The translations under genes and the position numbers were made by a program. 64,000 nucleotides of DNA from Paenibacillus sp. BIHB 4019 (lineage in GTDB: Bacteria > Bacillota > Bacilli > Paenibacillales > Paenibacillaceae), in the NCBI RefSeq assembly GCF_002741035.1, contig NZ_CP016808.1, forward strand, positions 3,221,001 to 3,285,000, read 5' to 3'. This document shows, piece by piece, positions 51,497 through 60,940 of the stretch (positions within the stretch are counted from its first letter, which is position 1; each line of letters starts with the position of its first letter). The notes below the pieces were generated by a model. The model saw only the letters and a list, made by a program, of their open reading frames with translations, was not told where the DNA came from and ran no database searches.

Positions 51497-52327
51497 ATGG
51501 AAAATAAATCAATCGGCAAACAGGTTCTCGTCTATGGAGCTTTAGCGTTTTTATTGATCTTTGCTTTGTTCCCGCTGTATTGGATGCTGAATACGTCCTT
51601 CAAGTCGCAGGGGGAAATCTACAATATGACGCCGTCCTTCTGGCCGCAAGTGTTCAGCTGGTCCGCTTATGAGAAGCTGCTGACGGAGAAGGGCTTTTTA
51701 TCAAATATTAAAAATAGCCTTTACGTATCGCTGATCGTTTCTTTTCTGTCGATTTTGTTCAGCATGCTGGCTGCCTATGCGATTTCCAAGCTGCAGTTCA
51801 AGGGCCGCGGCTTTATATCCAGAGGAATCTTGTACGCCTACTTGATGCCGCGAGCGGTGCTGTTCATTCCGCTTTATATGCTGGTGAATGCGATTGGGCT
51901 TAGCAATTCGGTTTACGGTCTCATGCTTATATACCCGACCATTACGATTCCATATGCCACTTGGATGCTCGTTTCCTATTTTAAATCGATTCCGGGAGAA
52001 ATTGAGGAAGCGGCGATGATCGACGGCTGCAGCCGGGCGCGCACGATGTGGAGCGTTATTTTTCCCCTCGCTGCTCCTGGGCTTGCTGCAACCTTTATCT
52101 TTGCCTTCACGCTGTGCTGGAGCGAATATTTATATGCCCTCGTTATCGTGACGAAAACGAGCGACAAGACGATTACGCTTGGCCTGTCGGATATGATCGT
52201 TGGCGACGTATTCGCTTGGGGGCCGCTGATGGGCGGCTCGATTATCGCTTCTATTCCAGTCATTATTATGTATTTGTTTACATCAAAATATATGGTTAGC
52301 GGGATGACCGTTGGAGGAGTCAAATAA
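51497..52327 (+). CDS. Sugar ABC importer permease (MalG-type)
   Basis: This 276-residue permease has six helices and the EAA loop EIEEAAMIDGCSRARTMWSVIFPLAAPG (about 168-195). It ends TTVGGVK-like, typical of MalG/AraQ proteins. AGGTGATATAGG precedes the ATG. Its stop overlaps the next gene's ATG by one base, so the dehydrogenase is translationally coupled to the importer. Confidence 0.93.
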   Translation: MENKSIGKQVLVYGALAFLLIFALFPLYWMLNTSFKSQGEIYNMTPSFWPQVFSWSAYEKLLTEKGFLSNIKNSLYVSLIVSFLSILFSMLAAYAISKLQFKGRGFISRGILYAYLMPRAVLFIPLYMLVNAIGLSNSVYGLMLIYPTITIPYATWMLVSYFKSIPGEIEEAAMIDGCSRARTMWSVIFPLAAPGLAATFIFAFTLCWSEYLYALVIVTKTSDKTITLGLSDMIVGDVFAWGPLMGGSIIASIPVIIMYLFTSKYMVSGMTVGGVK

Positions 52328-53289
52328 TGAGCACAAAGCATAAAGTTCTAGTGACAGCGACGAACTATTCGCTGCTATGCGCCGATGCGAAGCGAATGCT
52401 TGAGGAGGCAGGCTGCGAAATTATCGAGAACCAGCTTGGCCGGCCCCATACGTTTGAGGAGCTTGCCCCGCTTGTCGCGGATATCGACGGGGTCGTGGCT
52501 GGCGTAGATACATGGGATGAGGCGATTTTTAAGCTGGCGCCAAAGCTGAAGGGCATTGCCCGCTTCGGCGTTGGCGTCGACAATATCGATCTGGCGAAGG
52601 CGAAGGAATACGGCGTCAAGGTGGCGAATGTGCCGGGCGGCAACGCCAATGCGGTAGCGGAGCTGACGATTGGCCTGATTTTGTCGATGCTGCGCAATAT
52701 CCCGACGCTTGAACGTTCGGCACGACGAGGCTATTGGGACCGCACCGTCGGCATGGAGCTGGCAGCTCGCACAGTCGGGCTGCTTGGCTTCGGCAACATT
52801 GCCCAGATGGTAGCGAAGAAGCTGCAGGGCTTTGATGTAGAAATGATCGCTTACGATAAATATCCGAATGAGGAGAAGGCGAAGGCGCTTGGGGTCAAGC
52901 TTGTCTCCTCCGATGAAGTGCTCGCTCAGAGTGATGTCGTGAGCATGCATCTGCCCAGTCTCAAGGAGACTTACCATATGATGAGTGATAAGCAATTTGA
53001 CCAGATGAAACCTTCAGCCTATTTCGTCAATACGGCGCGCGGCGCGCTCGTCGATGAGCAGGCATTGTACAACGCCTTAAAAAAGGGCAGCATCGCCGGA
53101 GCGGCTATCGATGTGTACGAGCACGAGCCGGTAGCGGCGGACAATGCGCTTTTTGAGCTGGACAAGCTGATTGCAACGCCCCATACCGCAGCGGAAACGA
53201 CAGAGACGTATTACCGGGTTGGCCTGGACACGGCGCAGGCGCTGCTGGATATTTTTGCTGGCAAGGACCCTGTTCATTTGCTTCGTTAA
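52327..53289 (+). CDS. D-2-hydroxyacid dehydrogenase (phosphoglycerate dehydrogenase-like)
   Basis: This 320-residue NAD-dependent enzyme has the 2-hydroxyacid dehydrogenase fold: GVGVDNIDL near 85, cofactor motif LLGFGNIAQMVAKKL at about 152-166, Arg in FVNTARGALVDE, Glu in DVYEHEP and His in TPHTAAET as the catalytic trio. It reduces a 2-oxo acid or oxidises a 2-hydroxy acid. The lack of an ACT regulatory domain argues against serine synthesis. Its coupling to a sugar importer and to a pyruvate-type aldolase suggests a catabolic role. Confidence 0.9.
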   Translation: MSTKHKVLVTATNYSLLCADAKRMLEEAGCEIIENQLGRPHTFEELAPLVADIDGVVAGVDTWDEAIFKLAPKLKGIARFGVGVDNIDLAKAKEYGVKVANVPGGNANAVAELTIGLILSMLRNIPTLERSARRGYWDRTVGMELAARTVGLLGFGNIAQMVAKKLQGFDVEMIAYDKYPNEEKAKALGVKLVSSDEVLAQSDVVSMHLPSLKETYHMMSDKQFDQMKPSAYFVNTARGALVDEQALYNALKKGSIAGAAIDVYEHEPVAADNALFELDKLIATPHTAAETTETYYRVGLDTAQALLDIFAGKDPVHLLR

Positions 53290-53334
53290 CTTACAGCCTT
53301 AACTAAACCATAAATAGAAAGAGGGATTGGCACG

Positions 53335-54228
53335 ATGAAACGTTTGTACGGTGTAACGACAGCGATGGTGACGCCTTTCACTAAAGAAGGACAGGTTGAT
53401 TTGGCAAAGGTAGAAGCGCTGACCGAATTTCTGATTTCCAAAGGCGTACACTGCCTGTTCCCGCTGGGGACGACAGGAGAGATGGTGCGGCTGTCGGTTG
53501 ACGAGCGCAAAGCGGTTGCGGAGACGGTCGTGAAAACAGCGGCTGGAAGAGTTGCCGTATTTATTCATGCGGGTGCGGCAACGCAAAATGATACGATCCT
53601 GCTGGCGCAGCATGCCCATCAAATGGGGGCTGACGGTGTTGGTGTAGTCACGCCGTTTTTCCTTGGCGCGAACGACGCGGAGCTAGAGCAATATTATGTG
53701 ACGGTAGCGTCCAGTTTGCCTGCTGATTTCCCCGTCTATTTGTACAATATTCCGCAATGCGCATCCAATGATCTCAAAACGGATGTTGCGCAGAGAGTAG
53801 CAGAGCGCTGCGGCAACGTTGTCGGCGTTAAATACAGCTATCCGGATTTTCTGCGCACGAATGAATACCTGTCTATTAAAGGCGGCGATTTCTCCGTGAT
53901 GCAGGGAGCTGATCGTTTGTTCCTTCCCGCGCTCGCTATGGGCTGTGACGGTGTGATTTCCGGGGTATCGTGCGTATATCCGGAGCCGTTTGTGGCGGTA
54001 TACAATGCCTACCAGGCGAAAGATTTGGATAAGGCACGCGAATGGCAGCGCATCGCGATTCAATATTGCGAAGTGCTGAGAAGCGGCGCGAATATGTCCT
54101 TTTTCAAGGAAGCACTCAAGCTTCGCGGCATAGATGCCGGCTTTATGCGGGCGCCGCAGCTTGATCTTGCTGCGGAGGATGTGGCTGCGCTTAAGGAGCA
54201 GCTGGCGGCGCTGCCGCAGGTGATTTAG
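53335..54228 (+). CDS. DapA/NanA-family pyruvate aldolase or synthase
   Basis: This 297-residue TIM barrel has the family GTTGE motif (about 44-48), the catalytic Tyr137 in YLYNIP and Schiff-base Lys166 in VGVKYS. The Arg that follows YNVPSR in true dihydrodipicolinate synthase is replaced (YNIPQCASN), so lysine synthesis is unlikely. A sugar-acid aldolase releasing or joining pyruvate, for example on 2-keto-3-deoxy acids, fits the importer operon and the neighbouring uxuAB genes, whose product is 2-keto-3-deoxygluconate. That substrate is inferred. Confidence 0.87.
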   Translation: MKRLYGVTTAMVTPFTKEGQVDLAKVEALTEFLISKGVHCLFPLGTTGEMVRLSVDERKAVAETVVKTAAGRVAVFIHAGAATQNDTILLAQHAHQMGADGVGVVTPFFLGANDAELEQYYVTVASSLPADFPVYLYNIPQCASNDLKTDVAQRVAERCGNVVGVKYSYPDFLRTNEYLSIKGGDFSVMQGADRLFLPALAMGCDGVISGVSCVYPEPFVAVYNAYQAKDLDKAREWQRIAIQYCEVLRSGANMSFFKEALKLRGIDAGFMRAPQLDLAAEDVAALKEQLAALPQVI

Positions 54229-54261
54229 TGATGTCATAGATATTTTTGAAAGTCTATTAAT

Positions 54262-54305
54262 AACAAGCAGCGCCCCTTCTTCATTTAGGAGGGGCGCTGC
54301 TTGTT
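54262..54305. terminator. Strong hairpin between convergent operons
   Basis: A 15-base arm beginning AACAAGCAGCGCC (54262) pairs perfectly with its complement ending at 54305. It separates the aldolase gene from the convergent uxuB-type gene. Confidence 0.85.
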
Positions 54306-54364
54306 AGGCTGTGTATGCAAACCAGAATCCGTTGAATCTCGGTACGCAGACTCCAAGAAATAAG

Positions 54365-55228
54365 CTAGACGCCAGAATAAGCCATAAAGCCGCCATCAAC
54401 CGGCACGACAATGCCGGTGACGAAGCCGGACATTTGCTCATCCGCCAGCCAGAGCAGCGTGCCGAGCAAATCCTGCGGCGAGCCGAAGCGGCGCATTGGC
54501 GTGTGGGAAATGATTTTGCCTGCCCGCGCTGTATGGGAGCCATCTTCATTCAGCAGCAGCCGTTCGTTCTGCTGGGTCAGGAAGAAGCCAGGAGCAATTG
54601 CATTTACGCGAATGCCGGCATCCGCCAAATGGACAGCAAGCCACTGCGTGAAATTGTTGATTGCCGCTTTGGCTGCACTGTAAGCTGGAACCTTCGTCAT
54701 TGGCGACGGCGCGCTCATCGACGAAATATTAATGACGGCTGCGCCAGCCTTGCCGAGCATGTGCTTGGAAAAAGCCTGCGTCGGAATAAGGCTGCCGACG
54801 AAGTTCAAATCCAGCACATTGCGGAAGCCTTCCACATTCAAGTCGAAGAATGAGGTGACGTCAGGATTGTCCAAATCCTCCGGCTGGAACGTCTCATTCG
54901 TCGTATTGGCGCTCGGATGGTTGCCTCCCGCACCATTGATAAGCAGGTCGCACGGACCAAGCTGGGCAAGCACTGTTTCGGCAGCGGCAGCAACGCTTTG
55001 CTGGTTAGTGACATCACAAGCGACTGCAATCGCTTGGCCGCCAGCCGCATTAATGTCCGATGCAACCTGCTCGCCTTTCTCTAATGTGCGGTTAAGCACG
55101 GCAACTTTCGCTCCTTGCCTTCCAAGCTCCAGCGCCATTGCGCGGCATAATACGCCGGCGCCGCCTGTAATGACGACAACTTTGCCCTCGATGGAGGCAT
55201 GCTTTGGCAAATTTACCGTTTCAGTCAC
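54365..55228 (-). CDS. uxuB: SDR-type D-mannonate oxidoreductase
   Basis: This 287-residue short-chain dehydrogenase has the NAD motif [23 protein letters not shown], catalytic Ser in INISSMSA and YSAAK, and a C-terminal [13 protein letters not shown]. The GTG start at 55228 overlaps the uxuA stop as GTGA and follows AAGGAG; an open frame to 55285 is not needed. Coupling to mannonate dehydratase identifies it as the fructuronate reductase of SDR type found in Bacillus (YjmF), which makes D-mannonate. Confidence 0.87.
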   Translation of the reverse strand: MTETVNLPKHASIEGKVVVITGGAGVLCRAMALELGRQGAKVAVLNRTLEKGEQVASDINAAGGQAIAVACDVTNQQSVAAAAETVLAQLGPCDLLINGAGGNHPSANTTNETFQPEDLDNPDVTSFFDLNVEGFRNVLDLNFVGSLIPTQAFSKHMLGKAGAAVINISSMSAPSPMTKVPAYSAAKAAINNFTQWLAVHLADAGIRVNAIAPGFFLTQQNERLLLNEDGSHTARAGKIISHTPMRRFGSPQDLLGTLLWLADEQMSGFVTGIVVPVDGGFMAYSGV

Positions 55229-56310
55229 TTTGCAGCAGCTCCTTCCGCAGCAGCCGCTTTCTGATACGCATCCCATAAGCCCCAAAGGTACATAATGCCG
55301 AGTGCGCGGTCATACAAGCCGTAGCCCGGACGGCATTCCTCGCCCCAAATATGGCGTCCGTGATCCGGACGGCAGTAGCCTTCGTATTGCTCCTCATGGT
55401 AGGCCTTAACAACACCGGCGATATCGACCGTGCCATCTTGCGTGCGGTGCGACGATTCAATGAAATCGCCATTCTCATAGACGCGCACATTGCGAATATG
55501 CGTGAACGGAATACGATCGGAAAACTCGTGAATCATCGACACGATATCATTTTCCGGGTTGGCGCCCAGCGAGCCGCTGCATAAAGTGAGGCCATTATAA
55601 GGGCTGTCGTGCAGCTGAAGGTAACGGCGAATATTATCTTGACCGGTAATTATGCGCGGCAGGCCAAAAATCGGCCAAGGCGGATCATCCGGGTGAATGG
55701 CCATTCTAATGTCATGCTCGGCAGCAAACGGAATAATTTCATCAAGGAAATATTTCGCATTTGCCCATAGATGCTCTTGCGTAACTCCCTGATAGGCTTC
55801 GAACAGCTGGGTCAAATATTGCAGCCGCTCCGGCTCCCAGCCCGGCATCGTCAGCTTGGAATTTTCGTTGATGCGTTTGACGAGATCGAAGGGATCGACA
55901 TTGTCAATCATCGCTTTTTCATAAAAAAGCGCCGTCGAGCCGTCCTCCATCTCCTTATGAAGATCGGTACGCAGCCAATCGAATATCGGCATGAAGTTGT
56001 AGCAAATGACTTTGACGCCGACCTGCGCAAGCTTGGCAATCGTCTTCTTGTAGTTGTCGATGTACAAATCACGGCTTGGCAGGCCGAGCTTAATGTCCTC
56101 ATGAACATTGACGCTTTCGACGACCTTGATGTGCAGGCCGGCTTTGTCCGCTGCTTCCTTGATCTTCATAATTTTGTCCATCGGCCATTCATCGCCAGCA
56201 GGAACGTCATGCAGCGCCCAGACGATGCCTTCCGTGCCGGGAATTTGTCTGATTTGGTCAAGGCTGACGGTGTCATTGCCTTCGCCAAACCAACGAAATA
56301 CCATTTTCAT
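55225..56310 (-). CDS. uxuA: Mannonate dehydratase
   Basis: This 361-residue enzyme matches UxuA throughout: [15 protein letters not shown] at the start, [40 protein letters not shown] and [12 protein letters not shown]. It dehydrates D-mannonate to 2-keto-3-deoxygluconate with Mn or Fe. GGAGGCGAAAGG precedes the ATG. It lies between a GntR regulator and the reductase that feeds it. The isomerase uxaC and the kinase/aldolase kdgKA are not in the window. Confidence 0.96.
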   Translation of the reverse strand: MKMVFRWFGEGNDTVSLDQIRQIPGTEGIVWALHDVPAGDEWPMDKIMKIKEAADKAGLHIKVVESVNVHEDIKLGLPSRDLYIDNYKKTIAKLAQVGVKVICYNFMPIFDWLRTDLHKEMEDGSTALFYEKAMIDNVDPFDLVKRINENSKLTMPGWEPERLQYLTQLFEAYQGVTQEHLWANAKYFLDEIIPFAAEHDIRMAIHPDDPPWPIFGLPRIITGQDNIRRYLQLHDSPYNGLTLCSGSLGANPENDIVSMIHEFSDRIPFTHIRNVRVYENGDFIESSHRTQDGTVDIAGVVKAYHEEQYEGYCRPDHGRHIWGEECRPGYGLYDRALGIMYLWGLWDAYQKAAAAEGAAAK

Positions 56311-56328
56311 AGTGCCTTTCGCCTCCGA

Positions 56329-57006
56329 TTATTTGAAGTAGGTAGGGAACTTCTCTTTCAATAGCGCCTGATCGGCAATCGTCAAGTTCAAATGCTCCTT
56401 CATCAGCCGTTCGGCAAGCTGGGTATCGCGGCTTTCAATCGCCTGTGCCATTTGCAAATGCTGCTCGTACAAATGCTCCCAGTGGTGATCGGCAGCGAGA
56501 CGCAGCATGCGGCTGCGGTTGAGATGGACGTTGATTTGCTGGATGACGGACCAAGTGTTGCTCTTGCGGCAGCCCTCAAACAGCGTGCGGTGAAAAGCTT
56601 CGTCCAGCTCAAACATCGTTTTGTAGTCTTGGCTTTCTACGCAAGCCCGTTGCAAGGCGAGATTGTGGCGCATCGCCGTCAGCCGCTGCGCAGGGAAGCT
56701 GATGCAGGCGAGGCGGATAACCGCAGTCTCCAGCTGCTCGCGCATAAAGCGGGCTTCCTCGACCAGCTCCAAATCAATGAGCGACACATCGGTACCGCGC
56801 TGCGGAAAAATTTCGAGCAGCCCTTCCTGCGCCAGCCGAACGAAGCTTTCCCGAACGGGGGTGCGGCTGACGCCAAGCTTTACGGAAATTTCCTTCTCCG
56901 AAATGCTCGTGCCTGGCGGCAGCTCCAAGCTCAAAATCTGCTCCTTCAGCGTCAAATAAATCGCATCCCGCGTCGATACGGCAGTGGGCTTTATCGTAAA
57001 ATCCAT
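56329..57006 (-). CDS. GntR-family regulator of the uxuAB operon (FCD subfamily)
   Basis: This 225-residue protein has a winged helix (SISEKEISVKLGVSRTPVRESFVRLAQEGLLEIFPQRG) and an FCD effector domain (EEARFMREQLETAVIRLA, DEAFHRTLFEGCRK, MKEHLNLTI). GAGGAGGTG precedes the ATG. It heads the uxuA-uxuB operon, so it is probably an UxuR/ExuR-like repressor released by a hexuronate intermediate. A perfect dyad of 12-base arms at 57161-57186 is its likely operator. Confidence 0.9.
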   Translation of the reverse strand: MDFTIKPTAVSTRDAIYLTLKEQILSLELPPGTSISEKEISVKLGVSRTPVRESFVRLAQEGLLEIFPQRGTDVSLIDLELVEEARFMREQLETAVIRLACISFPAQRLTAMRHNLALQRACVESQDYKTMFELDEAFHRTLFEGCRKSNTWSVIQQINVHLNRSRMLRLAADHHWEHLYEQHLQMAQAIESRDTQLAERLMKEHLNLTIADQALLKEKFPTYFK

Positions 57007-57061
57007 CGTTCACCTCCTCAGTAGGCAAGCTCGTTTTTAAGGTTGAAAGTTGCGTTTTCAA

Positions 57062-57103
57062 AATATAGGAAAGGATATAATTATGCCATCCTTTCTCTAT
57101 ATT
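57062..57103. repeat. Inverted repeat in the leader of the gntR-uxuAB operon
   Basis: A 15-base arm starting AATATAGGAAAGGAT (57062-57076) pairs with 57088-57103, one extra T apart. As RNA it would form a long hairpin 60 bases before gntR. There is no strong U run after it on either strand, so it may be a leader structure rather than a terminator. Confidence 0.6.
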
Positions 57104-57160
57104 TCTCGGAATGAAACGCACTGCCCCGCCAAAGGACGGCGACAGACGTTTCACCTTGCT

Positions 57161-57186
57161 ATACTACCATACTTGTATGGTAGTAT
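57161..57186. promoter_or_regulatory. Perfect 12-base-arm operator dyad
   Basis: ATACTACCATAC (57161-57172), TT, GTATGGTAGTAT (57175-57186). The arms are exact complements. It lies 155 bases upstream of the GntR start, in the only control region of the uxu operon. Confidence 0.7.
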
Positions 57187-57251
57187 GGAAGCGGAAACAT
57201 TTTTGGTGAAAAAGATTCCCTTCGGGCATCCTCCATCATCCGACTGCTAAC

Positions 57252-57298
57252 GCAAAACAAGCCTTGTCCCAGCAGTTGAACGCTGAACGAGGCTTGTT
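57252..57298 (-). terminator. Terminator of the purine salvage operon
   Basis: On the minus strand AACAAGCC (57298-57291) pairs with GGCTTGTT (57263-57256), followed by TTTGCG. It lies 30 bases after the adenine deaminase stop. Confidence 0.8.
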
Positions 57299-57327
57299 GC
57301 TTTGCTATATTGGCTGCTTATGAGCCT

Positions 57328-59058
57328 TTAGCTGACGATTAAAGGAACGACCTTGCCTGCATTGACATCAATGAGGCCGTAGTCTGTTATTTTCAGAAAA
57401 GGGCTGACCGGCAGGGAGTGGGTAGCAATCGACATAATCGGATTGTAGTGGCGATAACCGATTGACTGCATCGCTTCACGCAGCTGCTTGACAGCTGGGC
57501 CCGCTTCTTCAAGCGGAGCCTCGGTCAAAATACCCCCGACAGGCAAATGCATGTTAGCGAGCACTTGCCCATTATCGACTACGCAAAATCCTCCTTGCTG
57601 CTTAATAACCGTATTAGCGGCAAGCAGCATGTCAGCAACGCTATGTCCCACGATAAGCAAATTATGATTATCGTGCGAATAGGTTGTAGCAATTGCACCG
57701 CGTGTAATGGTGTCACCGCTAATTAAGCCAAATGCTTTGCTGCCTGTTTTGCCATAACGCTCGAAGGTAGCAATGAGGCCGCAGCCGCTCGTTTCCCAGT
57801 GGAGCTCGCCGGCAAGCACCTGCGCTTCAGCGAAGCTTTCCTTCGTGAAGGTGGAGCCGTCCTGAACGGTCATCACTCGGCAAGTATGAAGCCCGTCCTT
57901 GGCATCCACAGCAACGGTAAAATCAGCTGCGGTCAGCTCTGCAAGCTTGACGCTTTCGTAATAGCTTGCGGGAAAGCGATAGGAATCCTGCTGCTGCCGC
58001 TTCTCTGTAAATGCCTGCTGCTCTGCTTCTGAATAGGCAAGCATGCCGCTCTTGTATACTTGCTGGATGTCCAGCAGATGCTCATCTGCAACAAGGACAA
58101 AATCGGCGATTTTACCAGGTGCAATCGTGCCGCGGTCGTACATGCGCATCCGCTTGGCGGGCGATAGCGTAGCGGCATAAATCGCGCGTTCAGGCGCCAT
58201 GCCCATCGCAATGGCTTTGCGGACAATATGATTCAAATGTCCGGTTTCCTGAAAGGAATCAGCCATGACGTCGTCGGTAATAAAGCAGAAATGCTCAGAG
58301 ACGTCATTTTTGATTAAATAGTCCATAACGCTTGCGGTCATCGATTTTTCTTGAATCTCAATAAACATGCCGGCTGCAATGCGTGCTTCCATTCCTTCGA
58401 CCGTTTGGTGGGTATGATCGGAATCAACACCGGCATGAATGACGCGCTGAAGATCGAGTCCAAGCAGCTTAGGCACATGCCCTTCAATGACAAGACCAGG
58501 ATGCTCCTCGCGAATATGCTTCAAAATCCGATTCGTTTTGGACTCGCCCTTTGTATCCGTAATAATATCGGTATAATTCATGATTTCTCCAAGACAGCGA
58601 ATATCCTCGGTGCGCAGCAGCTCATCGATATCTTCGATCTCGACAGTCCCGCCCGTCGTTTCCAGCGCGGTTGCAGGAACCGAGCTTGGGATGGCGTACA
58701 GCATGTCGGCGATACAGTGCTCGCTGGCGCGAATCATTTCTCTCACGCCTTCAGGACCGAACACATTGGCCATTTCATGCGGCTCTGGCACAATCGTAGT
58801 CACCCCATTGCGAATCAGCCCGTCTGAAAAGGACTGCGGCGTGACCATTGTGCTTTCAATATGCAGATGAATATCAATGAGGCCGGGCAGCATGTACAGC
58901 CCTGCGGCATCCAAAACGGCCTCCGCCTGAAAAGCATCCGCGCCATCTGGGCCAACATAGACAAATTTGCCGTCCCGTACCGCCGCGTCGCCTTGGATCC
59001 ATTTTTTGAAATAGCTATTATAAATGGTTGCGTTTCGTATTAAGAGATCAGCTTGCAT
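57328..59058 (-). CDS. ade: Adenine deaminase
   Basis: This 576-residue amidohydrolase matches AdeC/YerA-type adenine deaminase, which makes hypoxanthine from adenine. Metal motif MLPGLIDIHLHIESTMVTP (about 54-72), VEGHVPKL, SDHTHQ and CFITDDV are present, and the C-terminal part has TYSHDNHNLLIVGHS and GGFCVVDNG. TACGGAGG precedes the ATG. It is the last gene of an operon with an ABC importer and a nucleoside hydrolase, which would provide adenine from imported adenosine. Confidence 0.95.
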   Translation of the reverse strand: MQADLLIRNATIYNSYFKKWIQGDAAVRDGKFVYVGPDGADAFQAEAVLDAAGLYMLPGLIDIHLHIESTMVTPQSFSDGLIRNGVTTIVPEPHEMANVFGPEGVREMIRASEHCIADMLYAIPSSVPATALETTGGTVEIEDIDELLRTEDIRCLGEIMNYTDIITDTKGESKTNRILKHIREEHPGLVIEGHVPKLLGLDLQRVIHAGVDSDHTHQTVEGMEARIAAGMFIEIQEKSMTASVMDYLIKNDVSEHFCFITDDVMADSFQETGHLNHIVRKAIAMGMAPERAIYAATLSPAKRMRMYDRGTIAPGKIADFVLVADEHLLDIQQVYKSGMLAYSEAEQQAFTEKRQQQDSYRFPASYYESVKLAELTAADFTVAVDAKDGLHTCRVMTVQDGSTFTKESFAEAQVLAGELHWETSGCGLIATFERYGKTGSKAFGLISGDTITRGAIATTYSHDNHNLLIVGHSVADMLLAANTVIKQQGGFCVVDNGQVLANMHLPVGGILTEAPLEEAGPAVKQLREAMQSIGYRHYNPIMSIATHSLPVSPFLKITDYGLIDVNAGKVVPLIVS

Positions 59059-59076
59059 GGTCGTTCCTCCGTATGA

Positions 59077-60132
59077 TTAATCAACTAAAACCAGCTTCTC
59101 TGGCGGAACAAGCAAGCGGATGCGCTGCCCATTTTCAAAGGGACTGAGCATTTCCTTGTTCACCGTAAATTCCCCCAGCGCGGTTTCGACAATGTATTGA
59201 TAGCTGCGGCCCAAATAAGTGCTTACCTTCACAGTGCCGTCCAGCACGTTCGGCCCTTCGCTAATTTCATCCAATGTTCCTGCCAGCAAGTCATCGGGGC
59301 GGATTGCGCCCTTCATTCCGGCAGACATGCCTTGAACCCTCTTCGCGCGGAAGGGCAGTCCATTTGCTTGCAGCAGCACGGTATCGCCATCCTCTTGCCG
59401 TTCTGTAAAGGCAATAAAATTGTTAAAACCGATAAAACGGCCTACAAATTCGGTTTTCGGATATTTGAAAATAACCGAGGGATGATCAAGCTGCTCAATA
59501 ATGCCTTTATTCATTACGGCAACTTTATCGGAAATCGAGAAGCATTCCTCTTGGTCATGCGAGACGTATACGGTCGTAATACCAAGCTCCTGTTGAATGC
59601 GGCGGATTTCCACTCGCATATTGACCCGCAAATTTGCATCCAAATTGCTAAGCGGCTCATCGAACAACAGCAGGTCCGGCTCAATTACGAGTGCGCGGGC
59701 AATGGCGACACGCTGCTTTTGTCCGCCAGACAGAGCGGCAGGGAAGCGGTCCTCAAAGCCATGCAAGCTAACGATCTCCAGCATCCTCATGACGCGTTTT
59801 CGAATGTCGCCATCTTTCACTTTGCGAATGCGAAGCCCGAAAGCGACGTTTTCGTATACGGACAAATGCGGGAATAGGGCATAGCTTTGAAAAACGAGCC
59901 CAAAGTTGCGTTTATTAATCGGTGTCCGCGTATAATCTTTGCCTTCAAAACGGAAGGAGCCGTCCTTGGCATCCAGAAACCCGGCGATTAGGCGCAGCGT
60001 CGTCGTTTTGCCGCAGCCGCTTGGCCCAAGCAGGGAAAGCAGCTGTCCTTTTTCCAGAGACAGGTTGAAATCCTTCAAAATATATTGCTGGTCATAAGCG
60101 ACCGATATGTTATCCAGCTGTAGTAAGGCCAC
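59077..60132 (-). CDS. ABC importer ATPase, PotA/FbpC-type
   Basis: This 351-residue protein starts at GTG after GAGGGG. It has Walker A GPSGCGKTT, signature LSGGQKQRVAIARAL, Walker B LLLFDEPLSNLD and switch His in VYVSHD, then a TOBE domain (about 270-350, GAIRPDDLLAG). PotA-type ATPases usually serve polyamine, iron or phosphonate importers. Here the operon carries purine salvage enzymes, so the cargo is more likely a nucleoside or purine base. Confidence 0.92.
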   Translation of the reverse strand: MALLQLDNISVAYDQQYILKDFNLSLEKGQLLSLLGPSGCGKTTTLRLIAGFLDAKDGSFRFEGKDYTRTPINKRNFGLVFQSYALFPHLSVYENVAFGLRIRKVKDGDIRKRVMRMLEIVSLHGFEDRFPAALSGGQKQRVAIARALVIEPDLLLFDEPLSNLDANLRVNMRVEIRRIQQELGITTVYVSHDQEECFSISDKVAVMNKGIIEQLDHPSVIFKYPKTEFVGRFIGFNNFIAFTERQEDGDTVLLQANGLPFRAKRVQGMSAGMKGAIRPDDLLAGTLDEISEGPNVLDGTVKVSTYLGRSYQYIVETALGEFTVNKEMLSPFENGQRIRLLVPPEKLVLVD

Positions 60133-60147
60133 AACGTCAACCCCTCT

Positions 60148-60936
60148 TTATCGTTTAGTGAAATAGGATAGCCCAAGCAGTCTTTCAATCAGAAACATAA
60201 TGAATGCGGTGAAAATCATCAGCATGACAGACAGGGCAGCAATGGTTGGATCAAAGTAATTTTGCACATACGTCAGCATCTGAATCGGCAATGTACTGAT
60301 TCCCGGACCAGACATGAAGATGGATATATCGACGTTGTTGAACGATTCCAGAAAGGCGATCAGCACCGCGGCAATGATGCCGGAGCGGATATTAGGCAGC
60401 ACGACCTTGAAAAAGGTAGCGAGCCTGCTGGAGCCGAGGCTAAGCGATGCTTCCTCAATAGCAAAATCAAAGTTGCTTAAGCTCGAACCGATGACGCGGA
60501 TGATGAACGGCAGCATAATGATGGTGTGCCCGATCAGCAGCGCGGCGTAAATCGGAATATGCAGCGATATAATAATGAACTTGAGCAAAGTAAAACCAAG
60601 TACAATGCCGGGTATGAGCAAAGGCGAAAGGAAAATCGCATTCAGTGTATTTTGGCCCCGAAACGTTCCTCTGCTTAAGGCGTAAGCCGCCGGAACCCCG
60701 AGCAGCAGCGCGAGTAAATTGCCGAGAAGGGAAACGATGACGGAGGTTTTGAAGGTGCTCATGAAAAGCCCGACTTCAAATACATTTTTGTACCACTTGA
60801 GGGAAAAGCCCGTCAGCGGAAATTTCAGCACGGTGCTTGGCTCGAACGACGCAATTGCGATCAGAATGAGCGGCCCGAGCAGAAACAAATAGACAAGAAA
60901 CGTGAATAGTGTAAGTCCATAGCTTTTGCTTTGCAT
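60148..60936 (-). CDS. ABC importer permease, PotC-type
   Basis: This 262-residue permease has six helices and the EAA loop FAIEEASLSLGSSRLATFFKVVLPNIRSG (about 156-184). AAGGGG precedes the ATG, and it starts four bases after the previous permease stop. With its partner it forms the importer channel. Confidence 0.92.
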   Translation of the reverse strand: MQSKSYGLTLFTFLVYLFLLGPLILIAIASFEPSTVLKFPLTGFSLKWYKNVFEVGLFMSTFKTSVIVSLLGNLLALLLGVPAAYALSRGTFRGQNTLNAIFLSPLLIPGIVLGFTLLKFIIISLHIPIYAALLIGHTIIMLPFIIRVIGSSLSNFDFAIEEASLSLGSSRLATFFKVVLPNIRSGIIAAVLIAFLESFNNVDISIFMSGPGISTLPIQMLTYVQNYFDPTIAALSVMLMIFTAFIMFLIERLLGLSYFTKR

Positions 60937-60940
60937 CGTT

